Assembly: GCF_947258575.1 (NCBI RefSeq) | Contig: NZ_CAMYIV010000002.1 | Span: forward strand, 186,001-250,000 | Source of the DNA: an uncultured Alcanivorax sp. | Lineage (GTDB): Bacteria; Pseudomonadota; Gammaproteobacteria; Pseudomonadales; Alcanivoracaceae | Length of the DNA stretch: 64,000 nt | Direction of reading: 5' to 3' | Part shown: piece by piece, positions 1-7,324 of the stretch | Layout: every line of letters begins with the position of its first letter | Numbering within the stretch: the stretch's first letter is position 1 | Made by a program: the position numbers and the translations under genes | The notes under the pieces: model-generated | What the model saw: only the letters and a program-made list of their open reading frames with translations | What the model was told of the DNA's origin: nothing | Database searches by the model: none

Positions 1-318
1 CTTCCAGCCCACCGTGGTACGGGGCTTTTCAAAATAGACGCGCAGCACCAGGTAGATGGTGTCCTTCACTTCCTCGGCCAGCGCCTTCAGCTTCTGCGCG
101 TACTCCATGGCCGCCTTGGTGTCATGGATAGAGCAGGGGCCAATCACCACGAACAGACGGTGGTCCTTGCGGTCGAGGATATTACGGATCGTCTCGCGGC
201 CCTCAATCACGGTCTGCAGGGCATTGTCAGAAAGCGGCAGCTCTGCCTTCAGCGCATTGGGGGTGATCAACACTTCCTGTGAAGCGATATTGAGATCGTC
301 TACCTGTTTATCGGTCAT
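1..318 (-). CDS. 3-deoxy-7-phosphoheptulonate (DAHP) synthase, N-terminal part
   Basis: Only the first 106 codons are in the window; the frame is open to base 1. The product starts MTDKQVDDLNIAS and contains VVIGPCSIHD and RVYFEKPRTTVGWK. These are hallmarks of the class I DAHP synthases (AroF/AroG/AroH type), which condense phosphoenolpyruvate with erythrose 4-phosphate at the entry to the shikimate pathway. The arginine and lysine of the EKPRTTVGWK stretch bind phosphoenolpyruvate in the family. Which isoenzyme this is, and so which aromatic amino acid inhibits it, cannot be decided from the visible part. It is transcribed leftward from the gap below cobB. Confidence 0.93.
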   Translation of the reverse strand, partial: MTDKQVDDLNIASQEVLITPNALKAELPLSDNALQTVIEGRETIRNILDRKDHRLFVVIGPCSIHDTKAAMEYAQKLKALAEEVKDTIYLVLRVYFEKPRTTVGWK

Positions 319-509
319 GATGGTCTTTACTACCTGTCGTTGCTGGAGGCCCCGGGCCCCGTTCTATGGCGGGCGGCTCTGGCTGACACTCCTTTTGTAG
401 AGGTGAAGCAGTCTAGCCCAATCAGGCGGTTATAGAAATATCACGGGGCCTGTCTGTGTCATAGGGTGGGGCAATCATAATGAGGCGGGAGAGCAATTTC
501 GGCCGTCTT

Positions 510-587
510 TTCGCGATGCAAGCATCGCTTCCCACAGCGTTCTCGCCATCGCCGGGTTTTTGTGGGAAGCCATGCTTGCATGGCGAA
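510..587. repeat. Inverted REP-like repeat pair downstream of cobB
   Basis: The arms TTCGCGATGCAAGCATCGC (continuing TTCCCACA, 510-536) and TGTGGGAAGCCATGCTTGC (continuing ATGGCGAA, 561-587) are inverted copies of each other, matching at 25 of 27 positions. Each has its own small palindrome, GATGCAAGCATC or CATGCTTGCATG. The same words recur near 12670 and 31271-31436. The rest of 319-592 shows no gene and must hold the promoter of the DAHP synthase gene. Confidence 0.75.
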
Positions 588-592
588 TTGGC

Positions 593-1303
593 CTATACCT
601 GGGCTATCAACTCTTCCACATACGCAGGCACCAGCTCCGTGGCCAGCCCATGCTTGTGCTCGGCAAAGGCGGTGAGCCGCTGGGAGGGCTCCAGATTCAG
701 CTCTACCGTATGCGCCCCGTGGCGGTTAGCTTCTTCCACAAAGCCCGCTGCCGGGTACACATTGCCGCTGGTGCCGATGCTGATAAAGCGGTCGCAGCGG
801 GCCAGGGCCTGGTAGATGCGTTCCATTTCCAGGGGCATCTCCCCGAACCACACCACGTGGGGCCGCAGGCAGCCCTTGGCGCCGCAGAGCGGGCAGGGCA
901 GGGTCGGGGTCAGCTCGCCGGTCACCTCCACCAGGCCGCCGCTGGCCTGGCAGCGGCCCTTGAGCAATTCGCCGTGCATGTGAATCAGGTTGCGGCTGCC
1001 GGCCCGTTCGTGCAGGTTGTCGATGTTCTGGGTCACCAGCAGCACCTGGCCGGCGGGAAAGGCCTGTTCCAGCTTCGCCAGCGCCTGGTGGGCCGCATTG
1101 GGCTTGATGGCCGTGCTGAGCAGTTGTTCACGGCGTTTGTTGTAGAAGGTCTGCACCAGGGTGGCATCGCGCAAAAACGCCTCTGGCGTGGCCACATCTT
1201 CCACCCGGTGGTTCTCCCACAGCCCGTCGGCGGCGCGGAATGTCTTGATACCGGATTCCGCCGAGATTCCCGCGCCGGTAAGTATTACAATGTTTTCAGC
1301 CAT
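593..1303 (-). CDS. cobB: NAD-dependent protein deacylase, sirtuin family
   Basis: A 236-residue sirtuin that uses NAD to remove acetyl or succinyl groups from lysines, such as the acetylated active-site lysine of acetyl-CoA synthetase. Visible motifs are GAGISAESG (residues 10-18), [12 protein letters not shown] (91-102), the catalytic His110 in MHGELLKG, and four candidate zinc cysteines (118, 137, 140, 145). Tyr54 and Arg57 in FYNKRR match the pair that gives class III sirtuins their desuccinylase activity. Length and sequence match the short form of enterobacterial CobB throughout. It is divergent from the small gene at 1337 with only 33 bases between the starts, so their promoters must overlap. 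Confidence 0.95.
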   Translation of the reverse strand: MAENIVILTGAGISAESGIKTFRAADGLWENHRVEDVATPEAFLRDATLVQTFYNKRREQLLSTAIKPNAAHQALAKLEQAFPAGQVLLVTQNIDNLHERAGSRNLIHMHGELLKGRCQASGGLVEVTGELTPTLPCPLCGAKGCLRPHVVWFGEMPLEMERIYQALARCDRFISIGTSGNVYPAAGFVEEANRHGAHTVELNLEPSQRLTAFAEHKHGLATELVPAYVEELIAQV

Positions 1304-1336
1304 TTATCCGTCCGATTAGTCAGGATTATTTGTTTC

Positions 1337-1711
1337 ATGGATACCATTATCGACCTACAGGAAAACCTCCCGTTGCCCCGGCGCGGCAATGTCACACTGC
1401 TGCATTTTCACCAGGGCATGGTACTGCTGGTGGGGGAGGATGCCGTGGGCCTGTACCGCGACCGCGTGGCCATCGACGACCCACTGGCCAATGGTGTCAT
1501 CGGCTATGAAACCATTCCACCCTCCCTGCAACCGGACTGGCAGGATGACTGCGGCTTTGTGAACGAGCATCAATCCGGCTATGTGGGTCTCAACGGCGGT
1601 GGCGTGATTTTTATTCGCCCTGATGGTGTGGCGCTCTATCCCAGCGGCATGCATGCGTTGCAGAATCGGGACATGAGCTGGCTGATTCCCTTTCCGCCGC
1701 TTAATGCATAA
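1337..1711 (+). CDS. Conserved hypothetical protein, 124 aa
   Basis: I do not recognise this family. The start MDTIIDLQENLPLP at 1337 is chosen because everything upstream in this frame lies antisense to cobB. The protein is acidic, soluble-looking and without signal peptide or membrane segment. It has alternating hydrophobic stretches (VTLLHFHQGMVLLVGEDAVGLY) suggesting beta strands, and a glycine turn LNGGGVIFIRPDG near residue 90. It ends 52 bases before the GNAT-nitrilase gene on the same strand, so the two may be co-transcribed. Confidence 0.65.
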   Translation: MDTIIDLQENLPLPRRGNVTLLHFHQGMVLLVGEDAVGLYRDRVAIDDPLANGVIGYETIPPSLQPDWQDDCGFVNEHQSGYVGLNGGGVIFIRPDGVALYPSGMHALQNRDMSWLIPFPPLNA

Positions 1712-1763
1712 TTTGCCCGGCACCGGTGATCCCGGAGCCGGCTTCTGAAGGAGCTGTTCTGTT

Positions 1764-3296
1764 ATGGCAGAAGAAACCACTCGCCTGCGTCTGCGCACCC
1801 TCACCGAGGAAGATTACCCCGCGCTGGCGCTTCTCATGAACCAGGTCTACCACGACATCGGCGGTGCCTGGCCGGAAGAGACCATCAAGACCCTGATCCG
1901 CATTTTCCCGGACGGGCAGCTGGTGATCGAGGACAACGGCGAGCTGGTGGCCACCGCGCTGACCATCAAGGTAAAATACGACCGTTTCTCCAACCCGCAT
2001 CGCTACGAAGACCTGATCACCGATGACAAGGTGCAGTCCCACGACAAGAAGGGCGATGCGCTCTACGGGCTGGATGTGTTCGTGGACAAGGAATACCGCG
2101 GCTACCGCCTGGGCCGCCGCCTTTATGAAGCCCGCAAGGAACTGTGCCGCGAGGAAAACCTGCGCGCCATCCTGGCCGGTGGCCGACTGCCCGGCTATAC
2201 CAACTATTCCGACCAGATGCCGGTCACCGAATACATCGAGCAGGTAGAAGCCCGCGCCATCTACGATCCTATCCTGTCGTTCCAGCTGTCCAACGGCTTC
2301 GACGTGAAACGTCTGATGAAGGCCTACCTGCCGGAAGACGAAGATTCCCACGGCTATGCCACCCTGCTGGAATGGGACAACATCCTCTACGAACCGGAAG
2401 ACGACGACGCCGAATGGCCGCGCCGTACCGTGGTGCGTGTGGGCGTAGTCCAGCGCCGTATGCGCGCCGCCCGCGACGTGCAGGACCTGCTCAACCAGGT
2501 GGAATTCTTCATCGATGCGCTATCGGATTATCGCGCCGATTTCGCCGTGCTGCCGGAATTCTTCAGCGCGCCCCTCATGGGCCTGCGCCCGGAACTGAAC
2601 TCTGTGGAAGCCGTGCGCTTCCTGGCCAGCTTCACCGACGAAGTGCGCGATGCCCTGGCCGACATGGCAGTGAGCTACAACATCAACATCGTCGGCGGCT
2701 CCATGCCAGTCATCGAAAATGAAAAAGTCTACAACGTGGCTTACCTGATGCGCCGCGATGGCTCCGTGGAAGCCCAGTACAAGATCCACATCACCCCCCA
2801 CGAACGCCGCGACTGGGTCATCCAGGGCGGTGACCGGCTGCAGGTGTTCGACACCGACGCCGGCAGGGTGGGCATCCTTATCTGCTACGACGTGGAATTC
2901 CCCGAACTGGGCCGCGTCCTGGCGGACGAAAAGATGGACATCCTCTTCGTACCGTTCTGGACCGATACCAAAAACGGCTACCTGCGCGTACGCCACTGCG
3001 CCCAGGCCCGCGCCATCGAAAACGAATGCTACGTGGCCATCGCCGGCTCCGTGGGCAACCTGCCACGGGTCGACGCCGTGGACATCCAGTACGCCCAGTC
3101 CTCGGTGTTCTCCCCCAGCGACTTCTACTTCCCCCACGATGCCATCATCAGTGAGTCGGTGCCCAATACCGAAATGCTGATGTTTGCGGATGTGGATCTG
3201 GAGAAGCTGAAACTACTGCACCGGGAAGGGTCGGTGACCAACCTGCGGGATCGTAGGCACGATCTGTATAGCCTGGATTGGAAGAATAAAGGCTGA
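1764..3296 (+). CDS. GNAT acetyltransferase fused to carbon-nitrogen hydrolase
   Basis: A 510-residue two-domain protein. Residues 1-190 form a GNAT N-acetyltransferase fold; YRGYRLGRRLYEA (111-123) fits the acetyl-CoA pyrophosphate loop. Residues 222-500 form a nitrilase-superfamily amidohydrolase with the complete catalytic triad: Glu265 (LPEFF), Lys340 (QYKIHI) and Cys374 (LICYDVEFPE). The architecture is known in many bacteria, but its substrate is not established. An amide or omega-amide hydrolysed by one domain and an amine acetylated by the other is a reasonable guess. AAGGAG precedes the ATG. It is followed by a GC-rich hairpin (GCAGGGC at 3308, GCCCTGC at 3321) without a T tract. Confidence 0.9.
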   Translation: MAEETTRLRLRTLTEEDYPALALLMNQVYHDIGGAWPEETIKTLIRIFPDGQLVIEDNGELVATALTIKVKYDRFSNPHRYEDLITDDKVQSHDKKGDALYGLDVFVDKEYRGYRLGRRLYEARKELCREENLRAILAGGRLPGYTNYSDQMPVTEYIEQVEARAIYDPILSFQLSNGFDVKRLMKAYLPEDEDSHGYATLLEWDNILYEPEDDDAEWPRRTVVRVGVVQRRMRAARDVQDLLNQVEFFIDALSDYRADFAVLPEFFSAPLMGLRPELNSVEAVRFLASFTDEVRDALADMAVSYNINIVGGSMPVIENEKVYNVAYLMRRDGSVEAQYKIHITPHERRDWVIQGGDRLQVFDTDAGRVGILICYDVEFPELGRVLADEKMDILFVPFWTDTKNGYLRVRHCAQARAIENECYVAIAGSVGNLPRVDAVDIQYAQSSVFSPSDFYFPHDAIISESVPNTEMLMFADVDLEKLKLLHREGSVTNLRDRRHDLYSLDWKNKG

Positions 3297-3350
3297 ATTC
3301 CACCAGGGCAGGGCCGTCCGGCCCTGCCTGCCTTCGCCCCGACGCGCACC

Positions 3351-3376
3351 GTAGGAGCGGCGCTCGAGCCGCGAAC
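3351..3376. repeat. REP-like element, single copy
   Basis: GTAGGAGCGGCGCTCGAGCC followed by GCGAAC has the same frame as the repeats near 5850, 31271, 31408, 51973 and 52086: GTAGGAGC, a variable palindromic centre, then GCGAAC. It lies between the nitrilase-fusion gene and the AT-rich island. No other gene is seen between 3297 and 3571. Confidence 0.65.
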
Positions 3377-3571
3377 AACCCCGCCAAAATCGTACTCACG
3401 TCAGACAGCTGTGCTCAAACAGGTAGAAGAGAACCTTATACCCGGCCTATCAGGAAATGACGCCTTCCTCATACCATCGCCCACGGAAAGTATGCCGTTG
3501 TAACCCGTTGAGATTTCTGCTTTTATCGGTCGGTATATGAATTTGATAGATGTGGGAAGCTTGCGCTTTGA

Positions 3572-4477
3572 TTGGATATTAGAGCGGGCTTCCTAATGCC
3601 AGTTAGGGCAATTCAGCACTTATTAGGTAGAAGAGTTATGGGTGAAGTATTTCCAGATAAGTACTGGCACTGCGATGTTGAGTTGGTAGGAGATAGTAAG
3701 AAGAATGACAGGTCTGCTGTGTTCAATGATTTAACATTTGACGAACTCAGCCAGCAAATAGTAGCACCTTGGCACTCTGGTAGAGCTTTCACTGTCGATG
3801 GCATGGTCATCAAAAATATCGATAATGTTCAAAAAATTAAAATCACAAATACGCCTCAGCCGAAGTCCTACTACGCAGAGCAGCATAATAACAGGATGAG
3901 AAAATCTCGTATCGCTGATATGGCAACCAACAGAAGCCTGCTGCCTTTATCGTCCGGAAAGGACTATACCCATGACCTTTTGTTTAAAGAACAGGAAGTC
4001 ATAAATACTACGGGAGCCGTAGTGTCTGAGAACAGTAATAACGTATTTATAGTGCATGGCCATGACGAACAAGCAAAACAGTCATCTGCTAGGTTTATTG
4101 AAAAGTTGGGCCTAAATGCGGTAATTCTTCATGAGCAAGCAAATGAAGGAAAAACCATAATTGAAAAGCTAGAAAAGCATGCGGATGCTGCTTACGCTGT
4201 AGTTCTTTTTACACCCGATGATGTGGGGGCAAACTCTGAAACACCAGAAAACCTACACCCGAGAGCTCGGCAGAATGTGTTAGTTGAACTTGGTTATATG
4301 GCTGCAAAGCTCGGCAGAGATAAGGTGTGCGTTCTTAGGAAAGGAGATGTGGAAATCCCTTCTGATTTTCTCGGTGTTCTATATATAGATATCGATGCAG
4401 CAGGTGCGTGGAGGCTGACGTTAGCTAAAGAGTTAAAGGTTGCTGGCTTAAAAGTAGACCTAAACGAGGCCATGTAG
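3572..4477 (+). CDS. CAP12/Pycsar-type TIR-domain effector protein
   Basis: The C-terminal half (about residues 157-300) matches the PF10137 TIR-like family: NVFIVHGHDEQAKQ, AVILHEQANEGKTIIEK, VVLFTPDDVG, HPRARQNVLVELGYM, CVLRKGDVEIPSD and a final GAWRLTLAKELKVAG. Glu239 in VLVELGYM is in the place of the catalytic glutamate of TIR NADases. In characterised relatives the domain destroys NAD after sensing phage infection, often when a cyclic nucleotide binds. Residues 25-110 form a separate beta-rich domain (FDELSQQIVAPWHSG) that may be the sensor. No transmembrane segment is seen. The start is uncertain: TTG 3572, ATG 3596 and ATG 3638 all lack a good ribosome site. The gene is clearly AT-richer than its surroundings and is followed at once by an attC-like structure. 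Confidence 0.85.
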   Translation: MDIRAGFLMPVRAIQHLLGRRVMGEVFPDKYWHCDVELVGDSKKNDRSAVFNDLTFDELSQQIVAPWHSGRAFTVDGMVIKNIDNVQKIKITNTPQPKSYYAEQHNNRMRKSRIADMATNRSLLPLSSGKDYTHDLLFKEQEVINTTGAVVSENSNNVFIVHGHDEQAKQSSARFIEKLGLNAVILHEQANEGKTIIEKLEKHADAAYAVVLFTPDDVGANSETPENLHPRARQNVLVELGYMAAKLGRDKVCVLRKGDVEIPSDFLGVLYIDIDAAGAWRLTLAKELKVAGLKVDLNEAM

Positions 4478-4478
4478 G

Positions 4479-4550
4479 CCCTAACGAGGTGCTGTTGGCG
4501 GACTGGTTTCCCGCTGCGCTCCAAACCAGCCGCAAAGCAGGGCGTTGAGG
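4479..4550 (+). other. Putative integron attC recombination site
   Basis: The 72 bases after the TIR gene stop begin CCCTAAC and end GTTGAGG, close to the RYYYAAC and GTTRRRY core boxes of attC. The inner arms TTGGCGGACTGGTTT and AAACCAGCCGCAAAG pair with one extrahelical A (GGACTGG against CCAGCC), a hallmark of attC folding. The outer arms AACG and TGCT pair with AGCA and CGTT across unpaired spacers (AGG, GGG). The loop is CCCGCTGCGCTCC. A matching GTTGAG at 3508-3513, left of the TIR gene, could be the other cassette boundary. Each core box deviates from consensus at its outermost base. No integron integrase is in the window. Confidence 0.7.
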
Positions 4551-4555
4551 ATAGT

Positions 4556-5362
4556 ATGTCACTCTGTCATTTCGTATTCGGTTCTCTGTACCGCGAAGAT
4601 CGACTTGAAGAGCAAGCTGAAGAATTTATCGAAAAAATCTTGTTGCCACGCTCGCTGAAGGCGTCTCCATGTCCTGAATTCCTGCCGATAGTTAACAATC
4701 CAGGTGCAAAATGGGCGGTTCCGAAGTCTGCAGTCCAACTAGAGGGAGGAGGAGTCTCGTTTGGAAGGTGGGTACAGTCTCCTCCGGTTAGTCTCCTTCC
4801 CTGCGACGTGTGGATGATTAGCTTTTGCGATGTCCCGCTCAAAAAGCTCCATCAATGGGGGCCATCAAACCATTATGGACAGCTTGGAATTGTATTCACG
4901 AATGACTTCAAGCGTCGCCATGGCATTCGCAACGTCCAGTACTACAAGCTCCGCGGCTTGGAGAAAGACAGGCTTGTAAAAGAATATAATGCTGCTGTCA
5001 GCCGGTCTGATGCAGTAGAAAGGGAGAGGCTTAGTAAGACACTTCTTGGTTTTAGAAAGCCAGAGGTCTTGTGGCGAGAATTCGAAGAACTATTCGGAAT
5101 GCTGAGGGTAAGTGTTACTGGCGATGGGGCTACAAACATTGACCACATTACGTACTCTCGCTATGAGACTGGATATGTCTTTAGTGATGAGCGGGAAGCA
5201 CGCTGGGTTACTGAAGAGGGAGCACAGTTTTTACCATTCGAAGAGAAAGACGTACTCAAACTAATTGTTCCTAACTTGGAAATCGGCACTCAGGTTGGGA
5301 ATGCTTTGGAAGCTTCATGGGCTCACGTGCCTGAATTGATGGTGTATCCAAACAGTCCTTAA
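4556..5362 (+). CDS. AbiGi-like abortive-infection family protein
   Basis: A 268-residue soluble protein resembling the AbiGi family (PF10899), annotated as the antitoxin half of AbiG abortive-infection systems. The family features seen are WMISFCDVPLKKLH (86-99), HYGQLGIVFTNDF (106-118), a mid-protein helical stretch, and the late FSDEREARWV (209-218) followed by FEEKDVLKLIVP. The usual toxin partner AbiGii, a nucleotidyltransferase, is absent; the upstream neighbour is a TIR effector instead. The putative ribosome site GAGG lies within the last bases of the attC-like sequence, six bases before ATG. Composition is AT-rich like the TIR gene. Whether it acts with the TIR protein, as antitoxin or as sensor, is inference. 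Confidence 0.65.
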   Translation: MSLCHFVFGSLYREDRLEEQAEEFIEKILLPRSLKASPCPEFLPIVNNPGAKWAVPKSAVQLEGGGVSFGRWVQSPPVSLLPCDVWMISFCDVPLKKLHQWGPSNHYGQLGIVFTNDFKRRHGIRNVQYYKLRGLEKDRLVKEYNAAVSRSDAVERERLSKTLLGFRKPEVLWREFEELFGMLRVSVTGDGATNIDHITYSRYETGYVFSDEREARWVTEEGAQFLPFEEKDVLKLIVPNLEIGTQVGNALEASWAHVPELMVYPNSP

Positions 5363-5419
5363 CAGTCAAAGCCACGAGGGTCATATTTTGCCCCGTGCCT
5401 TAAATCCTGAGGAGAGACA

Positions 5420-5818
5420 ATGAACGTCAACCTGGTCAGAAACGGTTTTATCGCCGCCGCACTAATGAACATCGGCGGCGTCCTGCTTTTTTCCCGTGCC
5501 TTCACCAATGACGCCATCAATCAGGCCGATCCGGTGGTGATGTCTAACTTCGGGTTGCTGATGATCGTGGTGTGGGGGCTGGCCTATCTGGGGGCGGCGT
5601 TTGTCCAGGGCAATATCCGCTGGCTGGCGGCGGCGTTTGCCATCGAGAAGCTGGTGTACGTGGTGGTGTGGGGGCTGTGGATGTCGAACCATAGCCTTGG
5701 TGCGGTGTATGACCAGGATCTGTTTGCCGGGGTGTTCTACAGCATCTACGGGCTCAACGATCTGGCCTTTATGTTGTTCTTTGGTTGGGTGTTTCTTTCG
5801 CAACGGTCGAGTGGCTGA
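5420..5818 (+). CDS. Small integral membrane protein, 132 aa
   Basis: Four hydrophobic segments are visible at about residues 7-25, 42-62, 68-88 and 100-126, with short loops. The protein is small, lacks charged catalytic motifs and has no name I can assign with confidence. GAGGAG sits nine bases before the ATG, so the start is well supported. Base composition returns to GC-rich, which marks the right edge of the AT-rich island. A hairpin upstream (CACGAGGG at 5372, CCCCGTG at 5391) may terminate the AbiGi-like gene. Confidence 0.7.
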   Translation: MNVNLVRNGFIAAALMNIGGVLLFSRAFTNDAINQADPVVMSNFGLLMIVVWGLAYLGAAFVQGNIRWLAAAFAIEKLVYVVVWGLWMSNHSLGAVYDQDLFAGVFYSIYGLNDLAFMLFFGWVFLSQRSSG

Positions 5819-5849
5819 TCGGATTCAAACGTTGCCAGATGGCTCGTTT

Positions 5850-5876
5850 GTTCGCGCCTCAAGCGGCGCTCCTACA
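5850..5876. repeat. REP-like element, single copy
   Basis: GTTCGCGCCTCAAGCGGCGC then TCCTAC is the reverse-complement form of the GTAGGAGC...GCGAAC repeat family seen at 3351 and elsewhere. It sits between the convergent genes ending at 5818 and 5924. Confidence 0.6.
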
Positions 5877-5923
5877 GGGATCGCCGTCCGGATCGCCGCT
5901 TTTTTTAAATCGTAATGCGGTGT

Positions 5924-6148
5924 CTACTGGATCTGCTCCAACGCTTCCCGGGTCTTGGCGTTCTGCTGATCCGACAAACGATTCACCTGGTCTTCGAAGG
6001 CCTTCAACTCTTCGGCATTACGAGGGGCCTGAACGGCGGTGCCGGCACCGTTTTCGGCGTCCAGGCTCGGTGTTGGGGTGTTTTTCAGCTGAGTCATGAC
6101 CAGCCAGCCTACAGCGAGCAGGGCCAGCAGTAATCCGATCAAACGCAT
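5924..6148 (-). CDS. Small single-span membrane-anchored protein, 74 aa
   Basis: The product starts MRLIGLLLALLAVGWLVMTQ, a signal anchor. A polar linker rich in Pro, Thr and Ala follows, then a charged helix (AEELKAFEDQVNRLSDQQ) that could form a coiled coil. AGGA lies about ten bases before the start. It looks like a periplasm-facing or membrane-tethered helper protein, but no family is recognised. The gap 6149-6453 to its right carries the promoter of the next gene. Confidence 0.6.
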   Translation of the reverse strand: MRLIGLLLALLAVGWLVMTQLKNTPTPSLDAENGAGTAVQAPRNAEELKAFEDQVNRLSDQQNAKTREALEQIQ

Positions 6149-6354
6149 AGTGTGGTTTTCCTGGGTTTTGGTGTGGCTTCGACCTTCACAGCCCGGGAGC
6201 TAGTGGTCAATCCGCTGCGGGTATGTGGTCTTATTTGGCTGACGTATGCGGTTAGCGCCAGAAGGCTGCCCTGGAATTTAGTCGTCCTGCCCCTGCGTAT
6301 CCCTCTGTTTTGGTAAACGATATTTGTCTGTATGTATTCCTTTTCCCGCCTGAT

Positions 6355-6368
6355 TTGACCCATATCAA
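6355..6368. promoter_or_regulatory. Candidate Anr/Fnr box upstream of the PF10118-monooxygenase operon
   Basis: TTGACCCATATCAA differs from the Fnr/Anr consensus TTGAT-N4-ATCAA at one base. It is centred about 90 bases before the ATG at 6454. It would fit oxygen-responsive control of an oxygenase operon, but one site with one mismatch is weak evidence. The rest of 6149-6453 shows no gene. Confidence 0.35.
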
Positions 6369-6453
6369 CAAACAGTGACATTACTCAATGTAACCATTGA
6401 GCCTGTCATCCTCATGGCCCTAGCATCCGATCAATCCGATCTGTTGAAGGGGC

Positions 6454-7311
6454 ATGACAATGACAATTCAGGTTGATCCGGTACGCCGGAATCTCAAATT
6501 CGGGCTGCCCGCCGGCAAGGCACTGAGCTGGAATCCGGGCGGGCTGCACATCACCCAGTTCTATAACACCCTGTCGATTTTCTTTCCGGCGGGGGAGCGC
6601 TTTTTTATCCAGAGCGTGCGCAACTACCGCCAGGAAATCACCGACCCGCACCTGAAGGAACAGGTCTCGGCCTTTATCGGCCAGGAGGGTTTCCACACCC
6701 GTGAGCATGAGGAATACAACGAGGCACTGGTGGCCGAGGGGATGCCGATCGAGGCCATGGATGCGGTGGTGGTGCGGTTGCTGGAGCTGGTGAAGAAGGC
6801 GCCGCGTTCGATGCAACTGGCCGCCACGGTGGCACTGGAGCACCTGACCGCCGTGTTGGGGGACATGCTGCTGCGCAATACCGAATTGATGGAAGGGGTG
6901 GACCCGCATTACTCGGCGATCTGGCGCTGGCATGCCATTGAGGAAACCGAGCACAAGGCGGTGTGTTTCGATGCCTTCGAGCAGATGGTGGGCAAGGGCA
7001 TCAAGGCCTATGGCCTGCGTGTGGGCGCCTTTCTGTTGGCCAATGCGTTGTTCTGGAGCCTGTACCTGCCGTTCTACACGGTGATGGTGGCGAAGGGCGG
7101 CGGCCTGTTGAACCTGAAGGGCTGGTGGAAGGTGATCAACCTGACGGTGGGGCGCCCGGGCGTGCTGCGCCGGGCGCTACCGGACTGGCTGGATTTCTTC
7201 CGCCCCGGCTTTCACCCCTGGATGCATGACAACCGGGAATTCCTGGACCAGGCCGAGGCACTGATGGACGAAGTGGCGGCCTTTGACGTGAACCGGCTGA
7301 AAGCCGCCTGA
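6454..7311 (+). CDS. Predicted metal-dependent hydrolase, PF10118 family
   Basis: A 285-residue protein of the PF10118 family of putative metal-dependent hydrolases. Conserved acidic and histidine residues in HTREHEEYNEAL and in WHAIEETEHKAVCFDAF suggest a helical, ferritin-like metal site built from two E-x-x-H type pairs. A hydrophobic stretch at about residues 192-212 (LRVGAFLLANALFWSLY) may associate with the membrane. The role is not established. In hydrocarbon degraders such genes often lie beside flavin monooxygenases, and here the next gene starts 13 bases downstream in what looks like an operon. GAAGGGG precedes the start. Confidence 0.8.
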   Translation: MTMTIQVDPVRRNLKFGLPAGKALSWNPGGLHITQFYNTLSIFFPAGERFFIQSVRNYRQEITDPHLKEQVSAFIGQEGFHTREHEEYNEALVAEGMPIEAMDAVVVRLLELVKKAPRSMQLAATVALEHLTAVLGDMLLRNTELMEGVDPHYSAIWRWHAIEETEHKAVCFDAFEQMVGKGIKAYGLRVGAFLLANALFWSLYLPFYTVMVAKGGGLLNLKGWWKVINLTVGRPGVLRRALPDWLDFFRPGFHPWMHDNREFLDQAEALMDEVAAFDVNRLKAA

Positions 7312-7324
7312 GGAGGGCAGGTAC

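Noticed and set aside
560-1336. 259-codon upstream extension of the small gene at 1337
   Set aside because: It lies antisense to cobB, whose sirtuin motifs are complete; the frame is open only because of high GC.
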